A DNA stretch of 64,000 nt from contig NZ_QURB01000003.1 in the NCBI RefSeq assembly GCF_003402975.1, forward strand, positions 248,001 to 312,000, in the 5' to 3' direction. Source of the stretch: Brumimicrobium aurantiacum (lineage in GTDB: Bacteria; Bacteroidota; Bacteroidia; Flavobacteriales_D; Crocinitomicaceae). The notes beneath the pieces were generated by a model. The model worked only from the letters and a program-made list of their open reading frames with translations. It made no database searches and had not been told where the DNA came from. Each line of letters begins with the position of its first letter. Positions within the stretch are counted from its first letter, which is position 1. Both the position numbers and the translations under genes were made by a program. Positions 35,736 to 45,833 of this stretch are shown in pieces.

Positions 35736-37607
35736 TTATTTCAAAATCCTTTCGGTAATAGAGCCCGTTTTTGTTGTGATTTTCAACAGGTAACTTCCAT
35801 TCGGTAAATTCTCCAAATCGATAATTCGCTCATTTTGAACAGTTCCTTCCTGAATTATTTTTCCGTCGATATGCAGAATAGAATAATTTGACCCGTTTTC
35901 TATTCCTTCAATGTTTAATGTTGTGGAAAACGGATTGGGATAAATATTCAAACTTTCAGTATTGTCTTGGTTTTCTAGGGCTAAAGTTGAAGAGATTTTG
36001 GCTAAGTAATTCACTTCAAAAATAAAATTATTTTCAAACATACCACCAATGTATAAATCACCTGAATATTGATTGTGGACAATACTTTTTACCGGCTGGT
36101 CAAAGCCTGCCAGAGGTTCAATCTGATTTGTAATGAGGTTATAACTTGCAAGATGGCTGCCATACGTTCCCATTAATGGCTCTATATTGAAATCACCTCC
36201 AAAAATAAATTGAGTTGATTGGCTTGAATTATTCATAGAGATGGAATTGATATTAAATGATCCTATGGTACTATTGGTTATATAAAGTGGTTGTAATACG
36301 GAATTGTAATATCTACTTAAACAAATATTATTTTCTCCTCCTTGTCCACTACAATAACCACCAAATATAAGTGAATTACCTGTCCATAAGACTGTATTTA
36401 CAGTGTCGCTCACCGCTGCACCTAATCCATAAGGTTTGTAATTACTTTTCTTAATAAATACATTATTGGCTGTAAAACTCGTGTCAATTGTTGCGTTGGA
36501 ATTATAAATTGTCACAGTGTCGAAATGGCCAACATGTGTAAGACCGTATGTATTGTAATCAATAGCCTTAATAAAACCATTTACTTTGGCGCTTTTTGTC
36601 CATGAACCATTGCTGTTTTTTTGCCATAATTCCTCTTGGTTGGGAAGAGATGGGTGAGCAATAACTACATCAAATTGAAGTGATGTGTTACCCACATAAG
36701 CTGTTTTTGCGATAGCTCCTATTCTTTGTGGAATTTCAATGTAATTCCAGTCTGTTCCATTATAAATTGCAACAGGATATGTATTTCCATTATGGTTGAT
36801 TTCACCAAACGCCACAAAACTTCCTCCAGAAAAATGAACTTCATTTATCTTTCCTTCAAGGCCATGACCGATACATGAAAGTTGGTTGTCACGATAATAT
36901 CCAATGTTTAAACAAGGTAAATTGTCTAATTCGGTAAAGTTTCCTGCAAAAGTAAAATAGTCTGAATTATCTTTTGAGGTAATACTGTTGATTGGACCAT
37001 TAGTGGCTCCAGAAATTTGTTCAACTGTTTGTTGAGGGGCATAATTTGGTTGAATCCATTTTAGTTCTTCAATCGTAAATCCAAATGCTATGGCCCATTC
37101 TTTTAATCCTTTTGTTTGAATATCTGAAAGATAATTGTAATTGTGTTCTTGACTGATCGCGAAGGCTAAATCTCCATTTCCTGATTCAGAAATCATTTGT
37201 CCAACAGCACAATGTGTACCCAGTTCATCTATGAAATAAGGTGTTCTTATTGAGTGATATTGATTGATTGGGAAAATCTTTCTATCTGCATAGATTTGAA
37301 GTTTGTCCAAGATTTGAAGTCTTTTTGAGACTTGTGTTGCATTTAAGTGTTTCGGAGTATTCTGTTTTAAATAATCAGTCACCAAATGGAGGTGTAATTG
37401 AATTCTATCTTCATCTGAATCAAATGAAACGATTCCTTCTGGAGCAAATTCTTTATGGAAATTCCACTCTTTATTGATTTCTACTAGATGATTGAAATAC
37501 GTTTTTTTTTGATTAAAATCATTGGCGTATATGCTTAGTCCAATAAAAATAAAAAATGCTGTAAGAAGTTGATATAGTTTGGATTCGGGATATTTTTTGC
37601 ATTTCAT
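35736..37607 (-). CDS. T9SS-secreted protein of unknown function
   Basis: 623 residues with a signal peptide (to about 29, IGLSIYAND). The N-terminal part has GTHCAVGQMISESG, seen in a group of Bacteroidota surface proteins without assigned activity. The centre is beta-rich, possibly a propeller (repeated WTGNSLIFGGYCSG, STQFIFGGDFN, SGDLYIGGMFENN). The C-terminal ~75 residues (NIYPNPFSTTLNIEG.. LENLPNGSYLLKI.. ERILK) are a type A T9SS sorting domain. It should be exported by T9SS and anchored or released at the surface. Confidence 0.88.
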   Translation of the reverse strand: MKCKKYPESKLYQLLTAFFIFIGLSIYANDFNQKKTYFNHLVEINKEWNFHKEFAPEGIVSFDSDEDRIQLHLHLVTDYLKQNTPKHLNATQVSKRLQILDKLQIYADRKIFPINQYHSIRTPYFIDELGTHCAVGQMISESGNGDLAFAISQEHNYNYLSDIQTKGLKEWAIAFGFTIEELKWIQPNYAPQQTVEQISGATNGPINSITSKDNSDYFTFAGNFTELDNLPCLNIGYYRDNQLSCIGHGLEGKINEVHFSGGSFVAFGEINHNGNTYPVAIYNGTDWNYIEIPQRIGAIAKTAYVGNTSLQFDVVIAHPSLPNQEELWQKNSNGSWTKSAKVNGFIKAIDYNTYGLTHVGHFDTVTIYNSNATIDTSFTANNVFIKKSNYKPYGLGAAVSDTVNTVLWTGNSLIFGGYCSGQGGENNICLSRYYNSVLQPLYITNSTIGSFNINSISMNNSSQSTQFIFGGDFNIEPLMGTYGSHLASYNLITNQIEPLAGFDQPVKSIVHNQYSGDLYIGGMFENNFIFEVNYLAKISSTLALENQDNTESLNIYPNPFSTTLNIEGIENGSNYSILHIDGKIIQEGTVQNERIIDLENLPNGSYLLKITTKTGSITERILK

Positions 37608-37735
37608 AATCGTGTTTTTCTCGGATGAAATTTAAAATTAGAGAAAAATATTGTTTCCACCAAAACTTAAATTATCCACCAAAGATTATCATTGTTAATG
37701 CTTCTCAGGTTAAACACTTCCAATTAAAAATACCA

Positions 37736-38155
37736 CTATTTCTTTTCAATCAAATAATCAATGGAAAGTTTATCCCAAGTTCTTGGAATCATTAATAAAG
37801 CCACCAAAAGTATCGTTCTGTACATGACGTGAGATAAATCCCAAATGGGTTCGGCAAGCCCATGACCAAAAGTAACGATGATTAATACTGATGCTAAGGC
37901 ATATAAAGCATAATTTGTTTTGAGTCCAAGCACGAGTAACGCACCACCAATTAATTCAATGTACGAGGTGTAATATGCTGTGATATTTATAAGGTAGGCT
38001 GGAAGAATGTCTTCAAAAGTTCCCTTAAAAAAAGGTGCATTGATCACGTTATCCATGCCCCATGAAAATATTTTTCCAAATCCTTGCATCAAGAAGATTA
38101 ATCCCAATAGCATACGAAGGGTAAAAACACCTATTATTTTATTCAAATTAGACAT
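37736..38155 (-). CDS. DoxX-family membrane protein
   Basis: 139 residues, four membrane helices. Typical DoxX opening (TLRMLLGLIFLMQGFGKIFSWG) with the conserved GK after helix 1, then Glu in YIELIGGALLVLG and the final helix followed by LSIDYLIEKK. DoxX-like proteins are poorly characterised membrane proteins, sometimes linked to sulfur or redox stress. It sits just downstream of an SDR enzyme in the same orientation, with ~190 bases between, so cotranscription is uncertain. Confidence 0.85.
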   Translation of the reverse strand: MSNLNKIIGVFTLRMLLGLIFLMQGFGKIFSWGMDNVINAPFFKGTFEDILPAYLINITAYYTSYIELIGGALLVLGLKTNYALYALASVLIIVTFGHGLAEPIWDLSHVMYRTILLVALLMIPRTWDKLSIDYLIEKK

Positions 38156-38347
38156 ATGAAGTATTTTATCGTTGAGTAATCATTCAATTCTGATTGAAGG
38201 TCTTTTATGGATTTACAGAAAATATGGAAACTTAAAGTATCAATTGCATAAGCAAAGTAAGAACTAAAACATAGCGCCTAACAAGAAATTATTTTCGTTC
38301 TCGTTACACACTATGTTTTTGTGTTTTCAAATATTGAGTTGTAATCA

Positions 38348-39067
38348 CTAAGGATTAGTCGACCATAAAGCTGCACTTTTTAGCATTGCTCTTTTTGGTA
38401 ATTTAAGTCCCGCAACAACCAATTCTGCAAAATCTTCTGGTTGTAATACACTGTCTTCTGTATCGTGATTCGCAATTCCTAAACCAACAGACATGTCAGA
38501 AACAATAGTACTTGGCGTTAAGGTACATACGCGAATGTTGTTTTTACGAACTTCTTTCATCAATGACTCAGACATTCCGATAACAGCAAATTTTGAAGCT
38601 GAATATGCAGAAGTCGTAGCATTTCCACTCAATCCTGCAGTTGAAGAAACATTAATGATTTCTCCATCATTTTGATCGATTAAATGAGGCAACACTTCTT
38701 TCGTTACGTAGTACATTCCCATGACATTGGTTTGAATAATTTGACTCCAATCTTCAACTTTCATGTCGTTTAATGTACCAAATGCAGCAATTCCAGCATT
38801 GTTCACCAAAATATCTACAGAACCTAATTCCTCAATAATACTTTTGATTCCGCCTTTGACCGCTTCATAATCACTAACATCAAAAGTGGCATAAATTGCG
38901 TTTACTCCTAATTCCTTTAATTCGTTAACCGTTTCCTGAAGTACAGTTTCATTTCTTCCTGTGATGGCAATATTAATTCCCTCTTTTGCAAATGCAATGG
39001 CCGTAGCCTTACCAAGTCCTCTTCCTCCTCCGGTAATGATTGCATTTTTATTTTTCAACTTTGTCAT
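38348..39067 (-). CDS. Short-chain dehydrogenase/reductase (FabG-like)
   Basis: 239 residues, classical SDR. NAD(P) motif TGGGRGLGKA at about 12-21, NNAG at about 87-90, catalytic Ser in NVSST near 139 and YSASK at about 152-156. The Arg at GRNE after beta-2 suggests NADP preference. Closest general type is 3-oxoacyl-ACP reductase FabG, but no fatty-acid gene is nearby, so the substrate is unknown. The divergent AraC regulator 260 bases upstream is a possible controller (inference). Confidence 0.9.
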   Translation of the reverse strand: MTKLKNKNAIITGGGRGLGKATAIAFAKEGINIAITGRNETVLQETVNELKELGVNAIYATFDVSDYEAVKGGIKSIIEELGSVDILVNNAGIAAFGTLNDMKVEDWSQIIQTNVMGMYYVTKEVLPHLIDQNDGEIINVSSTAGLSGNATTSAYSASKFAVIGMSESLMKEVRKNNIRVCTLTPSTIVSDMSVGLGIANHDTEDSVLQPEDFAELVVAGLKLPKRAMLKSAALWSTNP

Positions 39068-39329
39068 GATGTGATTTATATTTAAAATTAATGATCAAAT
39101 GAAAAAAGGCATTTCGCTTCTCTTCGTGAGGGTAAAATTAGATATTGTTTATTAACTCCTGGTTAAGGTCTTGTCTCAATTTATTAAACTTTAGCATATT
39201 TTATGAGTGTGATGAACTTCTGTTAAAGGACAAATTTTTTTAATGTAATTGAGGTTCAGAACCAAAGACCGTAATCGGTATAAATAAAGGAGGTAATGTA
39301 AAAATTAGGATTTTAAAACTTCAATTGAT

Positions 39330-40241
39330 TTAGTGATTGTTCAAGACGAACTGTTTTGGAGTCATTCCTTCATGTTTCTTAAATAAACGAATGAAATAAT
39401 TGGCACTTGAAAAACCTGTAGAATAAGCTGTTTCTTTAATAGAAAGTTGCTCTTCAAGCAATAGTTTTTTGGCCGCTTTTAATCTTTCTTCTATAATGAG
39501 TTGGTAAGGTGATAAACCTAATTCTGCTCCAAAAGCGCGGTAAAATGCCGATTTACTCATGTCTGCTACTTGAAGTAAATCATCTATACTGATGTCTCGG
39601 TAAATGTTTTGACGAATAAAGTAAATGATAGCAGAGAAAGGGGAGTTGTTGGTGTTCTGTTGGGCTGACTCCTTTAAAACACTAACGTATTGCATCTTCA
39701 TCACACAAAGAATCATTTCTTTCAAGAGCATTTTAATATGAATCTCTTTAAATGGATCTGTTGAATGGGCAATTCTAGATATCTTTTTATGAATGTTGAC
39801 TAACTCTTCATTGTTATATAATAAGATCGAATTATCTAAGGTTTGCCAACCATTAATAAAAGCATTGTCATTTATAGCTTCATTAAATTCCTCGATTTGG
39901 CGATTGACAAAAGTATTGTCTAAAGTTAACGCTGAACATTGCGTCGGATCTTTAAAAGATGCTTCTGGAAAATCAATGTTTAAGATTTCAGATGAAGGAG
40001 CAATAATGGTATTCCCTGGATTGTAATCTCTTATTTTGTTGTCTTGAAACTTTACTTTTTTTGTACCTCTCAACATCGAAGTAATGGTAAAACCTTTAAA
40101 ACTCAATGGAAAGTCCATCACTCTTTTGCGTGTTTCATAAATGTTTAATTCACACATGTCGAAATTATAACCACGAGATTGTTCCACCAAGCTATTGACT
40201 TGATGAACAGGTGTTAATTGTAATGGCTTGAGCTTGAACAT
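39330..40241 (-). CDS. AraC-family transcriptional regulator
   Basis: 303 residues. The C-terminal ~100 residues are two helix-turn-helix units of AraC type (DISIDDLLQVADMSKSAFYR and LSIKETAYSTGFSSANYFIR, then FKKHEGMTPKQF). The N-terminal ~180 residues (AraC_N-like, with KGFTITSMLRGTKKV) should form the effector/dimer part. It lies between an SDR-DoxX pair and a divergent cysteine hydrolase, both plausible targets. The start ATG at 40241 leads straight into the conserved domain; there are 167 bases to the divergent gene. Confidence 0.9.
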   Translation of the reverse strand: MFKLKPLQLTPVHQVNSLVEQSRGYNFDMCELNIYETRKRVMDFPLSFKGFTITSMLRGTKKVKFQDNKIRDYNPGNTIIAPSSEILNIDFPEASFKDPTQCSALTLDNTFVNRQIEEFNEAINDNAFINGWQTLDNSILLYNNEELVNIHKKISRIAHSTDPFKEIHIKMLLKEMILCVMKMQYVSVLKESAQQNTNNSPFSAIIYFIRQNIYRDISIDDLLQVADMSKSAFYRAFGAELGLSPYQLIIEERLKAAKKLLLEEQLSIKETAYSTGFSSANYFIRLFKKHEGMTPKQFVLNNH

Positions 40242-40408
40242 GAACTAAAAGTACTGAATAATTTTAATGCTTACAAATCTTGGGAAGAATGTGCTATTCA
40301 TATATAAGATTGTGACATCTTTTTCAAAAGTGAAAAGCTAAATTGCCATTGCATTTGTCTGCTTTTTAAGTGGGATTTGCATAATTTCTAACTAAAAAAC
40401 ATTATGAT

Positions 40409-41047
40409 ATGAATAAGAATGAAACAGCAATCGTATTAATTGAATTTCAAAATGATTTTACTTCAGAAGGTGGGATTTTCCATGAAGGAGTAAAAACGGT
40501 AATGGAAGAAACTAACATGCTTGCCAATACTGAAAAATTGGTAGCACAAGCCAGAAAAGAAGGTGTTCAAATTATCCATGTTCCAATTTCTTTCACAGAA
40601 AACTATAAAGAGTTAACGAATACACCTTATGGGATTTTAAAAGGTATTGTCGACAATAATGCTTTTCAAAAATCTACTTGGGGAGTAGAAATCGTTGATT
40701 CTTTAAAGCCACAAAAAAAAGATATCGTAATTGAAGGAAAACGTGGTCTTTGTGGATTCCACAGTACAAATTTAGATTTCATTTTAAGAAGCAAAGGCAT
40801 TAAAAATGTTGCTATCGGAGGATTTTTAACGAACTGTTGTGTTGAGTCTACAATGCGTACAGCTTATGAAAACGGGTTTAATGTCGTTACCCTTAAAGAT
40901 TGTTGTGCCGGATTAAGTATAGAGGAACATAATAATGCAATTGCAAAGGATTTCCCAATGTTTAGTGAACCAATGAGTAGTACAGATTTTATTTCAGCAG
41001 TAACAAGTGAAGAAGACTTAGTTTTGACTGGAAAAGCGTATGAATAG
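40409..41047 (+). CDS. Isochorismatase-like cysteine hydrolase
   Basis: 212 residues. The catalytic triad of the cysteine hydrolase family is visible: Asp in IEFQNDFTSEGG at about 14, Lys in VIEGKRGLCGF near 112, Cys in TNCCVESTMRTAYENGF at about 145 with the preceding cis-peptide loop. Family members hydrolyse nicotinamide, isochorismate, N-carbamoyl compounds or similar; the substrate cannot be read. It is divergent from the AraC regulator and followed by an intrinsic terminator, so it is probably its own transcription unit under that regulator. Confidence 0.88.
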   Translation: MNKNETAIVLIEFQNDFTSEGGIFHEGVKTVMEETNMLANTEKLVAQARKEGVQIIHVPISFTENYKELTNTPYGILKGIVDNNAFQKSTWGVEIVDSLKPQKKDIVIEGKRGLCGFHSTNLDFILRSKGIKNVAIGGFLTNCCVESTMRTAYENGFNVVTLKDCCAGLSIEEHNNAIAKDFPMFSEPMSSTDFISAVTSEEDLVLTGKAYE

Positions 41048-41069
41048 TGTTCAAACACGAATTATATCA

Positions 41070-41102
41070 GGAGAGGAAATTTAAGTTTTCTCTCTTTTTT
41101 TT
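41070..41102 (+). terminator. Intrinsic terminator
   Basis: GAGAGGAAA and TTTTCTCTC pair (one G-T) around TTTAAG, followed by a run of seven T. It ends the cysteine hydrolase transcript and precedes the next gene by ~50 bases. Confidence 0.75.
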
Positions 41103-41151
41103 ATAAGATGATAATTGGAATTGTTTAATTTGATACTTTTTAGCTGTATTC

Positions 41152-44097
41152 ATGGTGGATTTAGAAATAAGTAATAAAAGTTTAGCTGCTTTTGCTCAGA
41201 CTTTAGAAGGAGAATTTTATTATACTGATTTAATGAAAGTGATTTATGCAACCGATGCTTCGGTGTATAGAGAACTACCATTGGCTGTGGCCTTACCAAA
41301 AAATGATGAGGATTTAAAAAAACTGATCGAGTTTGCAAACACACATAAAACTTCTTTAATTCCACGAGCAGCTGGAACATCTCTTGCTGGTCAATTGGTC
41401 GGGAAAGGAATAGTTGTAGATATTTCAAAACACTTTACTAAAATAATCGAATTCAATGAAAAGGAGAAGTGGGTGAGGGTTCAACCAGGTGTTGTGAGAG
41501 ATGAACTCAACGCTTTTCTAAAGCCTTTTGGTTTGTTTTTTAGTCCGATTACTTCTACTGCAAATCGTGCCATGATCGGTGGAATGGTGGGGAATAATTC
41601 GAGTGGAACAACTTCTATTGTGTACGGAACAACACGAGAACATGTTTTGGAATTGAAAACACTTTTATCTGACGGTTCTGAAGCTGTTTTTAATTCCTTA
41701 AGTAAATCTGAATTTAAGGCAAAAACGAAATTACCCACGTTGGAAGGAGAAATCTATAGACAAATTCAATTAGAATTAGATCTACCCAAAAATCAAAAAA
41801 ACATCAGAAAGCATTTCCCTAAAAAAAGTATTCACAGAAGGAATACAGGTTATGCCTTGGATTTTCTCCTTGAAACAGAAATGTTTTCAAAGGAAGAAAA
41901 AGCCTTTGACTTTTGTAAGTTGTTGTGTGGATCTGAAGGAACACTTGCGTTTACAACTGAAATTAAATTGCATTTAGATGAGGTTCAAAAACCTGTGGAT
42001 GTCATTGCTGCACTTCATTTTTCTAATGTTGATGAAAGTTTACGGGCCACGCAATTGGCGATGAAACACAATCCTACACAATGTGAACTGATTGATAAAA
42101 TTATATTAGATTGTACTAAAGAAAATATCAATCAAAGGAAAAATCGTTGGTTTATTGAAGGCGATCCAGCAGCCTTATTGATGGTTGAATTTAGAGAAGA
42201 TACCCTTGCAGAAGCGATGTTCAAAGCTGAAACAATGATTACAGATTTGAAAAACCATCAAATGGGTTATGCTTTTCCTGTTATTTCTCCCGAAAACACA
42301 GATAAACTTAGGGAATTACGCAAGGCCGGCTTGGGATTATTGGCAAACATTCCTGGAGATAAAAAAGCAGTGGCTTGTATTGAAGACACTGCTGTGGCTT
42401 TGGAAGATTTAGCGGATTATATTCAAGATGTTGGAGGAATTATGGATGACTTCGGACAAAAGCAAGTCGTGTATGCCCATGCTGGTGCAGGGGAATTGCA
42501 TTTGAGACCCATCTTAAACTTGAAAGAAACGCATGATGTAAATCAATTTTATGAAATCAGTAAAGCTTCTGCAGAACTGGTGAAGAAATATGATGGTTCG
42601 TTAAGTGGTGAACATGGTGATGGCCGATTAAGAGGAGCTTTTATTCCAATCATGGTTGGAGAGGAAAATTATGAATTATTCAAAAGAGTAAAATCAACTT
42701 GGGATCCGAATTATATTTTTAATCCCAATAAAATTGTGGATACTCCGCCAATGAATACTTCTTTGAGATATGAGCCCGACGTTAAAGAAAAGAAAATAGA
42801 TACGGTATTTGATTTTTCAGATAAAGGAGGAATTTTAAGGGCTGCCGAAAAATGCAATGGATCTGGAGATTGTAGAAAATTACCTTTGTCAGGCGGAACA
42901 ATGTGTCCGAGTTATCAGGCTACGCGAAATGAAAAAGATACAACCAGAGCAAGAGCCAACACTTTAAGGGAGTTTCTTACCAAAAGTGAAAAGGCAAATC
43001 CATTTGATCACGAGGAAATCAAAACGGTAATGGACTTATGTTTGTCATGTAAAGGTTGTACTTCTGAATGTCCTTCAAATGTGGATATGTCAACTTTAAA
43101 AGCAGAGTTTTTACATCAATACTATAAAGAAAATGGAGTGCCGTTCCGTGCTAAAGCCTTTGCATATATTAATGAGTTTAATAAGTTAGGTGGAGCTGTT
43201 CCTTCACTTTATAATTTCTTTTTAACTAATCCTTTATTCTCAAAACCTGCGAAGAAAATGTTGGGTGTGGCGGAAAAAAGATCACTGCCAACCATTCATA
43301 AAGTGAGTTTACGTAAATGGTATAAGAAAAATTATAAGGCAAGCAATGGAGACAATGGTACCGTCGTTTTATTTTGTGATGAATTCACCAATTGGAATGA
43401 TACCGAAATTGGAATTAAGAGTATTGAACTTTTACAAGCATTAAAGTATCATGTAAAATTGGTAGAACATCCAGAAAGTGGAAGGGCTGCTATTTCGAAA
43501 GGATTATTGCCACGAGCTAAAAAGATGGCCAATAAAAATGTTAGTATTTTTAAAGATTTGATCAATTCTGACACTCCATTATTGGGAATAGAACCTTCTG
43601 CAATTTTGAGTTTTAGAGATGAATATCCACGATTGGTAGATAAGGAACTTGTAGCTGAAGCAAAAAAAATAAGCAGAAATGTGTTGATGATAGATGAGTT
43701 CTTGGCGAGAGAGGTCAAAAAAGGCAAAATTACTTCAGCTGACTTTACAACGAAGAAAGAGGAAATTCTTTTGCATGGTCATTGTCACCAAAAGTCATTA
43801 GGGAATATCCATGAATGTGTAAGACTACTATCCGTTCCAGAAAACTATAGCGTTAAATTGATTCCATCAGGATGTTGTGGAATGGCCGGTTCATTTGGCT
43901 ATGAAAAAGAACATTATGAATTGAGTCAGAAAGTAGGTGGGATGGTTTTATTTCCTGCGGTAAAAAGTGCAGTTAGTGAAACCAAGATTGTGGCTGCAGG
44001 AACGAGTTGTAGACATCAAATAAAAGATGCGACTGAACGAAAAGCGATTCATCCTGTGGAGGTGTTGTGGGAGGCTTTGATAAGTTACAAGAAATAA
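41152..44097 (+). CDS. Fused FAD-linked oxidase / iron-sulfur oxidoreductase (GlcD-GlcF-type D-2-hydroxyacid dehydrogenase)
   Basis: 981 residues. Residues ~1-520 are a GlcD/D-lactate-dehydrogenase-type FAD domain: PRAAGTSLAGQ, MVGNNSSGTTSI (FAD cradle), CGSEGTLAFTTEI, VYAHAGAGELHLRP and SGEHGDGRLRG. Residues ~555-660 hold two 4Fe-4S cysteine sets (CNGSGDCRKL.. TMCPSY and CLSCKGCTSECPS). The C-terminal third is a GlcF/CCG-type module with HGHCHQKSL and IPSGCCGMAGSFG. The same arrangement occurs in YdiJ-like proteins. It probably oxidises D-lactate or another D-2-hydroxyacid and passes electrons to quinone or ETF; etfAB are ~11 kb away. Substrate unknown. Confidence 0.88.
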   Translation: MVDLEISNKSLAAFAQTLEGEFYYTDLMKVIYATDASVYRELPLAVALPKNDEDLKKLIEFANTHKTSLIPRAAGTSLAGQLVGKGIVVDISKHFTKIIEFNEKEKWVRVQPGVVRDELNAFLKPFGLFFSPITSTANRAMIGGMVGNNSSGTTSIVYGTTREHVLELKTLLSDGSEAVFNSLSKSEFKAKTKLPTLEGEIYRQIQLELDLPKNQKNIRKHFPKKSIHRRNTGYALDFLLETEMFSKEEKAFDFCKLLCGSEGTLAFTTEIKLHLDEVQKPVDVIAALHFSNVDESLRATQLAMKHNPTQCELIDKIILDCTKENINQRKNRWFIEGDPAALLMVEFREDTLAEAMFKAETMITDLKNHQMGYAFPVISPENTDKLRELRKAGLGLLANIPGDKKAVACIEDTAVALEDLADYIQDVGGIMDDFGQKQVVYAHAGAGELHLRPILNLKETHDVNQFYEISKASAELVKKYDGSLSGEHGDGRLRGAFIPIMVGEENYELFKRVKSTWDPNYIFNPNKIVDTPPMNTSLRYEPDVKEKKIDTVFDFSDKGGILRAAEKCNGSGDCRKLPLSGGTMCPSYQATRNEKDTTRARANTLREFLTKSEKANPFDHEEIKTVMDLCLSCKGCTSECPSNVDMSTLKAEFLHQYYKENGVPFRAKAFAYINEFNKLGGAVPSLYNFFLTNPLFSKPAKKMLGVAEKRSLPTIHKVSLRKWYKKNYKASNGDNGTVVLFCDEFTNWNDTEIGIKSIELLQALKYHVKLVEHPESGRAAISKGLLPRAKKMANKNVSIFKDLINSDTPLLGIEPSAILSFRDEYPRLVDKELVAEAKKISRNVLMIDEFLAREVKKGKITSADFTTKKEEILLHGHCHQKSLGNIHECVRLLSVPENYSVKLIPSGCCGMAGSFGYEKEHYELSQKVGGMVLFPAVKSAVSETKIVAAGTSCRHQIKDATERKAIHPVEVLWEALISYKK

Positions 44098-44141
44098 ATG
44101 TTTATGTGATAAAATCATTTATTATTAATCTTTTTCCGTGC

Positions 44142-45020
44142 TTATTTTTTTACAATTTTCTTCCGAATGACCCTTTCTTGAAAATACAGATTTAAGAAAT
44201 AACTCCCTTTGGAAAGGCCGGATAAATCAATTTGATTTTTAGATTTAAAGTTGACTTTCATTTTTTTACCATCAGTGTCGTAAAGCTCTATTTTTTGAAT
44301 TGATTCTCCATTTTTAATGTTTACGATATCAGTTGTTGGATTGGGATACAATTCAACCAAGTCTAAATTGTTTTCTGATAATCCGACAGTATTCACATTA
44401 ATGAAGTAATAGGCTCCACCTGTTTGCGAGCAGCCTTCAGAATCGGTAACAGTAACAGCGTATGCTGTAGAGGTAGCAGGACTCGCCCAAAAACCTGAAG
44501 CAATAGTTGTATCACTTAATCCATAAGAAGGATTCCAATCGTAAGTAGAAGGTTGAAAACTAGCCATAACATTTGTGCCATCATCGAGGTAAATAGAGTC
44601 TCCAGCATTTATTGTAAAACTGAGTTGACCAAGATGTATGAAAAATTGTGATGTGGTTACCAATAAAGTGTCAAAACTCTGACAACCTTGATTGTCTGTA
44701 ACTTTGAGGTAGAAGAGGATAGAGTCTTCAACGAATGAATTTCCACTAAAAGTGGGATTAGCAATGGTTGTGTCATTTAAAAGGTGAGAAGTATGAACAT
44801 AGGGAACAACTTGAGATAAGGTTGGGATTGGGTCAATACTCCATTCATAAGTATAAGGTGGTGTACCACCTAAAGCTGCTGGGCTTCCTCCGAGCTGTAT
44901 TGTTGAGTCTACAGAGCACCTGTGAATGTGTTTTCCAGAAATGGCTTGACATTGCGAAAGTGAGTTTGTACTGAAAATAAGTAGAAGTACAGTAAGTATT
45001 GTTGTAAAAATTGCTTTCAT
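44142..45020 (-). CDS. T9SS-secreted protein with PKD-like region
   Basis: 292 residues, signal peptide to about 22 (LLIFSTNSLSQC). The middle part has two beta-sandwich-like segments (PPYTYEWSIDP.. FYLKVTDNQGCQSFD and YDWNPSYGLSD.. AYAVTVTDSEGC), a PKD/gliding-motility-type pattern with a T-x-S/T-D-x-x-G-C motif. The last ~75 residues (ELYPNPTTDIVNI.. LSGLSKGSYFLNLYF.. RKKIVKK) are a type A T9SS sorting domain. Exported by T9SS, surface or secreted; function unknown. Confidence 0.87.
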   Translation of the reverse strand: MKAIFTTILTVLLLIFSTNSLSQCQAISGKHIHRCSVDSTIQLGGSPAALGGTPPYTYEWSIDPIPTLSQVVPYVHTSHLLNDTTIANPTFSGNSFVEDSILFYLKVTDNQGCQSFDTLLVTTSQFFIHLGQLSFTINAGDSIYLDDGTNVMASFQPSTYDWNPSYGLSDTTIASGFWASPATSTAYAVTVTDSEGCSQTGGAYYFINVNTVGLSENNLDLVELYPNPTTDIVNIKNGESIQKIELYDTDGKKMKVNFKSKNQIDLSGLSKGSYFLNLYFQERVIRKKIVKK

Positions 45021-45060
45021 AGCTTTGTGTTTTTCCTAAGGTAAATTTAGTCAAATTAAT

Positions 45061-45396
45061 TTAAATCTCCTCCAAAAGAGACTTCCCACTTGTGCAATCC
45101 CCAGAAGTCCATTTCCAATCTTCATGTAGTCGTATTTTTCCATTTTCCATTATTTCAGGGACAGATCTGCATACGCCAGTCATTAATTCTCCTTTATGAT
45201 TCACTTGATGATAACGCATATCGATATTACCTTCTTCATCAACCAATCCGATGAGGTGACCAATTTTAATTTGGCTTCCTTGATATTCTGAAGTTAAAAT
45301 ATTTCCATTTTGTTTGTACTCAAATACAGTCTCAGATGAGGTTTCTCCGTTTTCAGAGTTTTGTAGAGGTCTAAACTTTTTGTTGTTGTAATTCAT
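45061..45396 (-). CDS. Conserved hypothetical protein (often mis-annotated N-acetylglutamate synthase)
   Basis: 111 residues from the ATG at 45396; the longer frame starts at TTG inside the previous gene. The sequence MNYNNKKFRPLQNSENGETS.. GHLIGLVDEEGNIDMRYHQVN.. GELMTGVCRSVPE.. RLHEDWKWTSGD is a conserved small family of Bacteroidota, commonly annotated as 'n-acetylglutamate synthase', although I see no GNAT fold or arginine-pathway context. I would treat it as uncharacterised. It follows the 45413 gene in the same orientation. Confidence 0.75.
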   Translation of the reverse strand: MNYNNKKFRPLQNSENGETSSETVFEYKQNGNILTSEYQGSQIKIGHLIGLVDEEGNIDMRYHQVNHKGELMTGVCRSVPEIMENGKIRLHEDWKWTSGDCTSGKSLLEEI

Positions 45397-45412
45397 TGGG
45401 CTTAGGGATAGT

Positions 45413-45805
45413 TTAATCAACGATTAAGCGAATGTTACTATGTTTTTCCTTTCCGAAATTACGGTCCTTATTATATTCAACTCCTCGTAATCGAATTTGA
45501 GATTGCTTAAATTCAAAGCTAGGAGGAATTTCAGTATGGTGACCAATCACAGCCTGAATATGATCGTTAATTTCTATTCTTACGGCAACTTGACCGGCCC
45601 AAATACAGTATGCTTCTGGTGGACATCGAGATTCTTCGGTAAGTTCAGTGTATTTGACTGTCCATTTTTCTTCACCAACATTTACAATGGCGGTTTCGTT
45701 AAAATCTAATTCAAATTCAGTATTTAGACCGTAAGTTTCTTTTTTACAACTTAAAATGGTCATTAATCCGAAGAGTATAATGGTTATTTTTGTGATTAAA
45801 TTCAT
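45413..45805 (-). CDS. Putative lipoprotein of unknown function
   Basis: 130 residues with a lipoprotein signal (ITIILFGLMTILSC at about 7-20). The conserved-looking core is EESRCPPEAYCIWAGQVAV at about 57-75, a Cys-pair motif seen in small Bacteroidota lipoproteins without assigned function. The ATG at 45805 precedes the signal directly. Its stop is 16 bases from the next gene's ATG; the two probably form an operon. Confidence 0.72.
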   Translation of the reverse strand: MNLITKITIILFGLMTILSCKKETYGLNTEFELDFNETAIVNVGEEKWTVKYTELTEESRCPPEAYCIWAGQVAVRIEINDHIQAVIGHHTEIPPSFEFKQSQIRLRGVEYNKDRNFGKEKHSNIRLIVD

Positions 45806-45833
45806 ACATCTATTGATTTGTAATAATTATAGA

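Noticed and set aside
45061-45420. N-acetylglutamate synthase
   Set aside because: The family name is common in annotations, but no acetyltransferase fold or arginine biosynthesis context is visible here.
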